64,000 nt of DNA, taken from assembly GCA_013398175.1 (NCBI GenBank), contig VZRZ01002645.1:248860-312859 (forward strand). Direction: 5' to 3'. Of this stretch, positions 57,701 through 64,000 are shown piece after piece. Below the pieces are notes generated by a model, which was not told where the DNA came from, did not search any database, and saw only the letters and a program-made list of their open reading frames with translations. A program made the translations under genes and the position numbers. How positions within the stretch are numbered: position 1 is the first letter of the stretch; the number at the start of each line of letters is the position of its first letter. The DNA comes from Climacteris rufus (Eukaryota; Chordata; Aves; Passeriformes; Climacteridae).

Positions 57701-60700
57701 CACAGAAGAATCATCTGCTCTCTAAAAACCAGAGCTGCCTCAAGCAGTACATCCCTTGTCCTCTCCTTGCTTTACTTAACAAGGATGGAATGTCTGTTAC
57801 TTCAGATTTCATAGTCACTGGGGGTTTTTCAGGTGCAGATTTGCATTTCTAGATAGATGGATGTTCCATTGATTAAATAATTGTATTTTGATCCAGAGCG
57901 ATTGCAACATTCAAGACACTTGAAAATAGAAAACCTGAGAAAATGGATGGAAAAAAAGTACCTATTTTCTAAAATTAACTTATCCAGAGAAAAAGAAATG
58001 TAACATTCTCCTAAAGATCTTCTCTGCTGAAAATTTCAGTACAGAGTTTAAGAACAGACAGGTACAAACACAAGGCAAAAGCAGAAGAGTATAAAACAAT
58101 CAAGCAACCTTCTCTGTTACAAACATATATGTAATTGTAGTCCAGAACAAGTAAATTGAGGCAAAAAAAGTAATCCTACAGCTGTAATACCTGTAGACAA
58201 AAAAGAACAGCTGAAGAAGCAAAAATGTGGTCCTCTCTGTTTCACTAGTCCAGCCACCTCAATTTAAAATTCCTTACCAATAGATACACACTGTCCTCAT
58301 GGTAAAATGACAGCAACTTCAAAGTTCAAGTCAATACAATTATTCAGGTAATTTTCTAGTGAAATATTTGTAAAAAAAGAAAGAAACATTAATTATCTTA
58401 AAACAGTTTTTCTTCATAGACAATCTCCTGCCTCAGTTTAGTTTTGTAGGGCTAGAAGAGACTGACAAATAACTAAATTCAGTATTAAAGACTCATGTTT
58501 AGTTATGAGGCAAAAACACTTACCAGTCACGTATCTTTATAAGTGACCTTTTAAAAGTCATATCTTTAAAAGTCACAACCTAAATAAAAAGAGGAGTACA
58601 ACACTAAAAGAAAAGCCAGTGGCATTGTGCTATTTACAGATTATTAGGAAGCTGCCAATACAACAAGTCAAGTCTGGGTGGGAACCACTTTTGAGAAAGA
58701 AGCTGAGAGATGCTTTTAAGAAGTCAGTCAGTGATCACCTAATCATCTTTCCTCACAAAACCCAAACAAAAATCAGCTATTTCATCAAATCTGTTATTCA
58801 GGCCAATAAATGCATTATGCTGGTTGTTGACCAAAATAAACACAACCAAAAAAATCAAACAAACAAGAATAAAACCCACTAAAACCCCTCAACCTCAAAA
58901 GGACAAACTTTGATTCCTATGAACATAATGTCATGCACCAAGCCAATTTGTTACCAAGAATCAGTAGCAAACATTGTTTTCTAATTCATAATTCTAATAT
59001 GGATATTAATCTGTCCTATTATATTCATGTATTACTTATGAATATGGGCATATAAAATAAATTCAGCCAACAAGCAGTGGAACACAACTGACATTCCTAG
59101 AACAGCAGAAAGATATCCTGGAGGCACAGCAGACCTTTGTTTACTTTCAGGATTTCTTTGCTGCCAGCCTCCTTGCACTGAGAATTATAAACACGACTAG
59201 CACTAAATTAAATGAAGTAAATGTGTAAAGAAATGTATTTCAACATCACCACTTAAGAGAAGTTTCTAAGCACTACAAAAATACAATGCACCACAATTTT
59301 AAATCAGTAGCAAAGTTTTAGCACTGAGATTACTCTTCCACTGGTAGCACCAGAGTTCTGTGAGTGTTTCTAAGCATTGCTGTTCTCCTCAAGTTTCCTA
59401 AGGGATAAAACTCCTCACAGTTAACAGAAGATCAATTTCTGTATTTCTCATCAGAGGCTCAACACAAGAGTGCCATTAGGGTGTTGGGCACCTTTTTCTG
59501 TCCCTCATTCTGGTTTGGTCCTTGATTTCAACATAAACAGAGAAAAGTGCTGGAGCTTGAAGTAAAATGCATTTGCACTCCAACTACTTGCAGCAGTTAG
59601 CACAACACACAAAGGAACAGAACAAAATATAATTGCTTCTGCTCTGATTAATGACATAATGTAATGTAAGCCATGGGCTACTCACAGCCCTTTAAGCAAG
59701 ATCTTCATTTGTACAGTGAGTTTCCCCACAACAACCAACTGAGCTGCCAGACAAAGCCAGTGCTGTGTGCAGGGAACAGCAAGGTCACAGCTAAAACACA
59801 CCTAAGGCAGACTACCAGAAGTCTCAGAAGTGACAAAGGTTTCCTCCCTTTCTACAGCAGCACAAAATAGTAAAAACACAAACAAACAAACAAAAAAAAA
59901 AACCAAGAGAAATTATGTTAATGTGATAGAAGTGTAAAAAACTCAAATCAAAGAATACACCTGTATACTTTGGCAAACCCAGGAAAATCACACGTACAAA
60001 ACAATGTTACTTTTCTTCGATTACATTTCCATCAGTTTTACTCTGTAAGTCAATGTAATTATTGTTATCAGAACAAATAATCTTTGAAATTTGAAATCCT
60101 CACTAGGGAACACATACCATATACCCAAGATGTTTGTGGAGCTGTTTTGCTGAGGTTGTTACCTGAGGAGTCAATGAGCACCCCTGACAACAATACTTTT
60201 CTTATATTGTTTGAGTGTGTTTAGTTTAACCCAGAGTGGCAGGCAAACAACAGGCAACAGAAATTCTGAATTCAATTCTGTTGTGCTGCAGGACATGCAC
60301 AGCAAGGTTTTCTCTCTGTAAAGACACAACACTCACCAGCTGGCTTCCTACTGAACTCAGACATGCACTGAACATGGGCACCTGCTTTAGTCATGTTCTT
60401 GAAGACACTCTATTCCCCCAAACGGAAAATTAATCCACATTCACATTTCAGCACTTACCTGACTCTAACCCCCCATATTTGTAAGGATACTGCACACACA
60501 GGCACAGTTGTAAACCAATCTGAGTCTTCCCAGCAGAACTCTCCCCAGCAAGCTCCGTGATTCCCACTACAGGAATGCCACCTTTTAACAAGCTGTCTAG
60601 CACTGAACATCCCAGGCTCAGCTTCTGCTGTTGGGAGGTGAGATGATCTTTATCTTGGTAGAGCTGAAGTGCTGCAGGGTTTGGAATTGTTTTTTAATGA

Positions 60701-62095
60701 TTAAAAAGAAAAGAAAAAAGAGCAGTTTCAATTATTATCTTTCTAACACACAATGATACAAAATAGAGGCTGAATACAAGGTTTATATCTAAAAGGGATG
60801 CTTTTTTTGTTGATGGAAGATTTTCCTAATTCCCTGTCTTCCCCACCTCCCTGTCCCCACTAGACCTCATGCTGAATGTCTGTTCAAAGACTGATAATTC
60901 ACACTGACCCCTTTCCTCCTCTCAAACTTTTTTTCCTTTCTCTGCCTCTAATGTATCCCTGCAGAAATCTACACTCTGGGAAAACTTTGACAGAAAGGTT
61001 CAAGCACAGCACTTATGGAAATGGAAAGCTATAGAAGAGTATAAAACAGCACAGCAGGTGTCTGGTCAAAGCCTGAAGACACGTGCAATCACAAGAAAAT
61101 AGATTTTAATTACAGAGCTGTCATTAAGAATTTGTTCAGGAGGAGCTATTAGGTCCTGCTTGATTTGGAACGAGGTGTTTATGACAAACCAGTTTATAGA
61201 GTTGTGATATAAATTTTTGAACTAGTCTTAGTCCAAAAAGAAAATAGTGAGAGAGAGGAAGAGGGAGAGTGTGCAAAAAAAGGAAATATTTTGTTCCTCT
61301 AATTAAATTTTTCAGACTAGAGAATCATTTTGTCCTGTTTCAAGCAGGTTTGATCTTGAAGAATACACCCAGGTGTCAGGGAAGCTGTCCTTAGGGGAGT
61401 TAAATAATTCACAACAGCATAATAAAACCACTTGCACTTTCATTTAAAACCCATATTCCTGTGCCATTGAGGAGGCAGAACCACATTTTCTCCCAGTGAC
61501 AGTTATTCTGAGTTTTAGACAGAAGACTTTTTGTGACTGGGTGCATTACCTGTGAGCATGCTGTTCCCCCTCAGCGTGCGGGAGACTGTTTGCAGCAGGC
61601 ACTGGATGTCTGCACTGGACAGCTTCGTCAGTCTCTGCAAGTCTGCTCCAGAGAGGTTTAAAATCTCTTTTACTGATTTGATGTCAGCTGAAATGAGAAG
61701 AATTTGTATAAATACTTTGGGCTGGATTACAGCCTTACACAGAAAAGTTTTCCCAATTTCTACTTCTCATTTACTTGAGGTTTATCTGTGCTGCATTCCT
61801 GTAAGGTGGGCCGGCAACACTCACTTTGAATCTATCAACACATGCTGTAAAATCGTTTGGAAAATGATTATTGAAGCATGGGCAAAAGCCATCGCTTCTA
61901 ATTAGTCAAAAAAGTTCTTTATTAAATACTTAATTACAGTTCTAAGATGTTAGAATGTCCATCTGCATGCTAATACCCACAAACACAAAGGATGGCACTG
62001 TGGTGACAGATCTGCTGGTGAGACTGGCAAATTAAGTTACCTTTCTTCAGGGCAGCAATTGTTTTAGGGTTCAAGTCAAACTGGTCCCAGTCCAT
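51547..62095 (-). CDS. XRCC3: DNA repair protein XRCC3 (7 coding exons, 347 residues)
   Basis: Complement join, 5' to 3': 62095-62041, 61687-61550, 60671-60459, 55157-55003, 54168-53956, 52891-52845, 51769-51547. The total is 1044 nt with the stop; the human protein has 346 residues. XRCC3 is a RAD51 paralogue that pairs with RAD51C in homologous recombination, helping RAD51 filaments and Holliday-junction processing in the nucleus and mitochondria. Visible parts are an N-terminal helical domain (1-64), Walker A GESSAGKT (107-114), Walker B LVVID (209-213), and a CINQVT segment after the core. The C-terminal part (TPALGITWSNQLLMRL, RTLRVVFAPHLPPS) is well conserved. All introns are GT-AG. Residues 259-275 are the least conserved. 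The start is the first ATG of the second exon in a strong context (GAAATGG). Confidence 0.95.
51551..51556 (-). terminator. XRCC3: Possible XRCC3 poly(A) signal inside the reading frame
   Basis: On the minus strand the last codons GGA ATA AAA TAA contain AATAAA, ending two bases before the stop codon. No other AATAAA follows on the minus strand for about 2.5 kb (next near 49004-49009). If it is used, the 3' UTR would be only about 10-30 bases. A variant hexamer further on is equally possible. Confidence 0.35.
51770..52844 (-). other. XRCC3: XRCC3 intron 6
   Basis: GT-AG intron of 1.1 kb. AT-rich with no recognised feature. Confidence 0.8.
52845..52891 (-). CDS. XRCC3: XRCC3 coding exon 6 (residues 259-274), 47 nt
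   Basis: Acceptor TTTTGTGCTTCAG, donor CAG|GTGAGT. It encodes VTDAVSESEAAQCSC plus two bases of the next codon. The V-T-[DE]-A start continues the conserved CINQ of the previous exon (human CINQVTEAM). The rest is divergent, as in this loop generally. The exon is too short to stand out as an open frame and was found by looking for the missing VTE block. Phase closes correctly on both sides. Confidence 0.88.
52892..53955 (-). other. XRCC3: XRCC3 intron 5
   Basis: GT-AG intron of 1.1 kb. An open frame on the plus strand (53341-53703) is not recognisable. Nothing else is seen. Confidence 0.8.
53956..54168 (-). CDS. XRCC3: XRCC3 coding exon 5 (residues 188-258, Walker B)
   Basis: Acceptor TGTGTGTGGCAG, donor CAG|GTATGA, 213 nt. 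It encodes DTFQQCITRRLSLLLARGMV, RLVVIDSIAALFRCEF and TPIMCINQ. LVVIDS is the Walker B strand with its magnesium-binding Asp213. This exon is much richer in CpG than its surroundings, which creates long spurious frames on other strands. Confidence 0.96.
54169..55002 (-). other. XRCC3: XRCC3 intron 4
   Basis: GT-AG intron of 834 bases, about half of it a CR1 copy at 54436-54842. Nothing else is recognised. Confidence 0.85.
54436..54842 (-). mobile_element. CR1 retrotransposon, 3' part, minus strand
   Basis: The plus strand shows the reverse complement of CR1 in order: CATAGAGTAATAGAATG; a TGGAATGGATG...GATCATCCAGTCCCAACC segment; CTGCCATGGGCAGGGACACC; TTGCTCAGAGCC; CTCACAGTAAGGAATTTCTT; TTTTTCCTTGTCCTGTC; and CTCTTCTCCAGGCTGAACAG. 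It lies in XRCC3 intron 4 in the same orientation as the gene. Confidence 0.92.
55003..55157 (-). CDS. XRCC3: XRCC3 coding exon 4 (residues 136-187)
   Basis: Acceptor TTGGCTGCAG, donor CTA|GTAAGT. It encodes GAVYICTEDAFPSKRLQQLI and then RADVPAEVIEKIRFGNNIFV, ending CAADL. The VYICTEDAFP block is a RAD51-paralogue signature in the ATPase core. Phase 0 at its 3' end. Confidence 0.96.
55158..60458 (-). other. XRCC3: XRCC3 intron 3 (5.3 kb)
   Basis: GT-AG intron. It contains A-rich simple sequence (58838-58875 and 59872-59902) and no recognisable mobile element, RNA or exon. The open frames at 58619-58882 and 55589-55837 are low-complexity or unmatched. Confidence 0.8.
59872..59902. repeat. A-rich simple repeat (AAAC units then poly-A)
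   Basis: About four AAAC/CAAA units are followed by eleven A residues. It is simple sequence in XRCC3 intron 3, possibly the remnant tail of an old insertion, but no element body is recognisable beside it. Confidence 0.8.
60459..60671 (-). CDS. XRCC3: XRCC3 coding exon 3 (residues 65-135, Walker A)
   Basis: Acceptor CCAAACCCTGCAG, donor CAG|GTAAGT, 213 nt. It encodes ALQLYQDKDHLTSQQQKLSL, then GCSVLDSLLKGGIPVVGITE, then the P-loop GESSAGKT and QIGLQLCLCVQYPYKYGGLE. Lys113 and Thr114 of the P-loop bind ATP phosphates and magnesium. The human equivalent is GRSSAGKT at the same residue number. Confidence 0.96.
60672..61549 (-). other. XRCC3: XRCC3 intron 2
   Basis: GT-AG intron of 878 bases with purine-rich stretches at 61235-61285. 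No feature is recognised. Confidence 0.8.
61550..61687 (-). CDS. XRCC3: XRCC3 coding exon 2 of 7 (residues 19-65)
   Basis: Acceptor CTTCTCATTTCAG, donor ACAG|GTAATG, 138 nt. It encodes ADIKSVKEILNLSGADLQRL, TKLSSADIQCLLQTVSRTLR and GNSMLT. This is the small helical N-terminal domain of the RAD51 paralogues (human ...[20 protein letters not shown]). Confidence 0.95.
61688..62040 (-). other. XRCC3: XRCC3 intron between coding exons 1 and 2
   Basis: GT-AG intron of 353 bases. I see nothing in it. Confidence 0.85.
62041..62095 (-). CDS. XRCC3: XRCC3 first coding exon (residues 1-19), start codon
   Basis: It encodes MDWDQFDLNPKTIAALKK plus one base. The human counterpart is MDLDLLDLNPRIIAAIKK. 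The exon opens at 62098 after acceptor GCTGTGTCAG, three bases before the ATG, so nearly all of the leader comes from an upstream exon. Donor AAAG|GTAACT. The ATG context GAAATGG is strong. Confidence 0.94.
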
Positions 62096-62278
62096 TTCCT
62101 GACACAGCACAGCAAGGAGCAGCACATCCCGTAATTATCTGTGATTAAAGTGGCTTTTATCACAGACACATACAAGAAAAAAAGAAGCACAAATCATTGC
62201 CAAAAGTTTTTAGGACTTTTTTCTCTTTTTAATGATATATTCATCAGTTATCTTAGAGAAGCAACAATTCTTCTGGGA

Positions 62279-62348
62279 TTATTATTATTTTATTACGGTA
62301 ATTATTGATATAATAATTATTATTTTATATATTGACATTATTTTGTTA
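62279..62348. repeat. AT-rich low-complexity tract
   Basis: ATTATTATTTTATTACGG-like units with partly palindromic TAATTATTGATATAATAATTA structure immediately precede the 5' end of the CR1 copy at 62357. It may mark the insertion target or a later expansion. Confidence 0.7.
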
Positions 62349-62356
62349 CGGGAAAA

Positions 62357-62925
62357 ATGTGGCCAGCAGGTTAAGGGAGCTGATCCTGCCCCTGTACCCA
62401 GCCCTAGAGAGGGCACGTCTGGAGTGCTGTGTTCAATTCTGGGCTCCCCAGCACAAGAAAGACAAGGAGCTGCTGGAAAGGGCCCAGGGGAGGCCACAAA
62501 TGTGATGAGGGGTCTGGGGCATCTCTTTATGAGGAAAGATTGCGTGAGCCGGGCCTGTTTAGTCTGGAGAAGAGAACACAGAAAGGGGATCTCATCAATG
62601 CACATAAATATCTCAAAGGTGGGTGCCAAGAGGAGGTGCCAGAGACTCTTTTCAGTGGTGCCCAGTGACAGGACAAGGAGCAATGGCCATAAACTAAAAC
62701 ACAAGAAGTTTCACCTCCACATGAGGAAGCACTTCTTTACACTGAGGGTGGCAGAGCCCTGGAACAGCTGCCCAGGGAGGTGGTGGAGTCTCCCTCTCTG
62801 GAGACATTCCAAACCCACCTGGACAAGTTCCTGTGTCACAGCTCCAGGTGCCCCTGCCTTGGCAGGGGGGTTGGACTGGATGATCTCCAGATGTCCCTTC
62901 CAACCCTGACTATTCTGTGATTCAA
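62357..62925 (+). mobile_element. CR1 retrotransposon, longest copy in the window, plus strand
   Basis: It contains TGTTCAATTCTGGGCTCC, GGGCCCAGGGGAGGCCACAA, GGAGAAGAGAACACAG, GACAGGACAAGGAGCAATGG, TGCCCAGGGAGGTGGTGGAG, CCACCTGGACAA, TTGGACTGGATGATCTCCAG and the terminal CTATTCTGTGATTC. This matches the end of CR1 ORF2 plus its 3' UTR. A 225-codon open frame across it (62232-62909) is not the reverse transcriptase frame and is incidental. The copy is 5'-truncated and antisense within XRCC3 intron 1. Confidence 0.93.
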
Positions 62926-63538
62926 CCCTGTGGCAGAAATCTTCTCTGATGGTTGTTTTTATATATCCTATAAAGAGTTCAACTAGTAATCCTGCCGTTA
63001 AGAACTACTGGTAATTTTAATTGCCTGTAATTCCACGTAGTGCTTTTGCTCTGGACTGAAGCTCACATTAAGCTGGACAGTCATTTCTACCTTGTTATTC
63101 TTCACCCGAGGCTTTCATTTTCAAATAGAAAAAAAAATCTCACACGTGCAATTTGGGATGACCCAGGATTATTCATGCATTGGACAGTCAAATAAACATT
63201 TATTAGCTAAAAGCAAATTTAGTAATAAATTGTTAATATCCGCTTGTTTCTTGTAGCAACATTAAACAGTTCTTTTAGTACTTTGGTCTACAACACACTA
63301 ATTTAGCACTACGGCTGCCTAGAAGAGTACTGAGAGGTTCTTAGTATTACTCTGATAATCTTTATGAAGGATTGCAGCAGACACCCAGGAGTTTTATGAG
63401 ACTATATCACTTATTGAACAGTCCTTTTTCCCACATGGGGAGGAGAAGTTGTGATGGATGCTATGACATATTAAATCTAAGAAAGGAAACAGTTACTTTA
63501 AAGCAACATTCTTAGAAGGGTTAGAAGCGGAAACTTAC

Positions 63539-63780
63539 TGAAACCAATCATGATTACGCCGACCCTTGACTGAAAGGACTCCAAACCATGGCGCACGCTC
63601 CGCTCACATGAAGCCGCTTCGCTGATGAGGTGCAGGGGAGAGCAAAACACCAGGAGCGGGTCACGGGGCAGCCATGGGTGTTCCAGGGACCCGGCGCCGG
63701 GCGGGTGGAGCGGGGCGAGGACAAGGAGCAGTGGCCATAAACTGAGGGACAGACAGACACACGGACAGAACGCGGCGCCA
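63539..63780 (-). other. XRCC3: XRCC3 exon 1, non-coding leader (5' limit unknown)
   Basis: A consensus donor TTTCA|GTAAGT ends this GC-rich segment at 63539, matching the acceptor at 62099. On the minus strand it holds several upstream ATGs. One is in a strong context (GCGCCATGG, at 63589) with an 11-codon frame ending at 63554. Another at 63551 has a frame that crosses the splice and overlaps the XRCC3 start. There is also an ATG-TGA start-stop pair near 63608. The start of transcription cannot be fixed from sequence. Confidence 0.5.
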
Positions 63781-63840
63781 CCACCGCGCCCTCAGCCCCT
63801 CACGAATCCCCCGCCGCCGCAGCCAATCAGTGAGCAGCTC
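63600..63840. promoter_or_regulatory. GC-rich XRCC3 promoter, probably bidirectional
   Basis: CpG density rises sharply after 63590 and continues to the assembly gap. A CCAAT motif (AGCCAATCAG) sits at 63823-63827 and no TATA box is visible. In mammals XRCC3 and ZFYVE21 lie head-to-head a few hundred bases apart, so this block probably drives both. ZFYVE21 itself would begin inside or beyond the gap. Confidence 0.55.
63718..63743 (+). mobile_element. 26-base CR1-like fragment in the XRCC3 promoter/leader
   Basis: This stretch matches 62670-62695 in the large CR1 copy with a single A/G difference (shared core GACAAGGAGCA and TGGCCATAAACT). The flanks are ordinary GC-rich promoter sequence and do not extend the match. 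It is either a relic of an old CR1 insertion or a short local transfer from the neighbouring copy. Confidence 0.6.
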
Positions 63841-63996
63841 NNNNNNNNNNNNNNNNNNNNNNNNNNNNNNNNNNNNNNNNNNNNNNNNNNNNNNNNNNNN
63901 NNNNNNNNNNNNNNNNNNNNNNNNNNNNNNNNNNNNNNNNNNNNNNNNNNNNNNNNNNNNNNNNNNNNNNNNNNNNNNNNNNNNNNNNNNNNNNNN
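63841..63996. other. Assembly gap
   Basis: A run of N, followed only by CCCG. It falls in GC-rich promoter sequence, a usual place for dropout in bird assemblies. Confidence 0.99.
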
Positions 63997-64000
63997 CCCG

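Larger units (their letters stand above)
62099..63538 (-). other. XRCC3: XRCC3 first intron
   Basis: GT-AG intron of 1.4 kb with donor TTTCA|GTAAGT at 63538. It carries an AT-rich tract (62279-62348) beside a large CR1 copy (62357-62925) on the strand opposite to the gene. The remainder shows no feature. Confidence 0.75.

Noticed and set aside
62232..62909. 225-codon open frame on the plus strand, the longest in the window
   Set aside because: It runs through the CR1 3' region in a frame that does not read as reverse transcriptase; the DNA itself matches CR1 wording throughout.
1..64000. Search for tRNA, snoRNA or microRNA genes, CRISPR arrays and operons
   Set aside because: Nothing with the required structure was seen by eye; prokaryotic features are not expected in this vertebrate segment. 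A covariance-model scan (Infernal with Rfam) would be decisive for small RNAs.

Overview
This is a vertebrate nuclear segment, almost certainly from a bird. The evidence is two large intron-containing genes whose predicted proteins match vertebrate families end to end, several CR1 retrotransposon copies of avian type, and a decayed avian-type endogenous retrovirus LTR. The CR1 copies carry the ATTCTGTGATTC-type 3' terminus. The LTR style hints at a passerine, but I cannot fix the species.

Layout. (1) Positions 1-660 are a GC/CpG-rich promoter region with the non-coding first exon of KLC1 (kinesin light chain 1), ending at a splice donor at 179. (2) 179-17853 is a 17.7 kb first intron with an LTR (about 8087-9200) and a small CR1 fragment (14944-15030). 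(3) 17855-44162 (+) holds fifteen KLC1 coding exons. Joined, they give 1914 nt, or 637 residues, the length of the long vertebrate isoform. Every junction keeps phase, and one intron (30604-32558) has a GC-AG instead of a GT-AG boundary. (4) 44163-51546 is 7.4 kb between the two stop codons, with several poly(A) signals and no gene I can support. (5) 51547-63539 (-) is XRCC3, a RAD51 paralogue of homologous recombination. It has seven coding exons (1044 nt, 347 residues) and an inferred non-coding first exon. Its introns hold one large CR1 copy on each strand. (6) 63540-63840 is a GC-rich XRCC3 promoter/leader, followed by an assembly gap (63841-63996).

KLC1 and XRCC3 are transcribed towards each other (tail to tail), as in mammals. 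The GC-rich sequence and CCAAT motif at the right edge fit a bidirectional promoter shared with ZFYVE21, which lies head-to-head with XRCC3 in mammals. That gene is not visible here. The two genes have unrelated jobs: KLC1 couples cargo to kinesin-1 on microtubules, and XRCC3 works with RAD51C in DNA repair.

I found no undescribed multi-gene system. The points most worth checking concern RNA processing. They are the GC-AG intron, a pair of in-frame alternative donors 27 nt apart in KLC1 exon 13, two candidate cryptic terminal exons in KLC1 introns 13 and 14, stacked upstream ATGs before the XRCC3 start, and an XRCC3 poly(A) signal inside the last codons of its reading frame.
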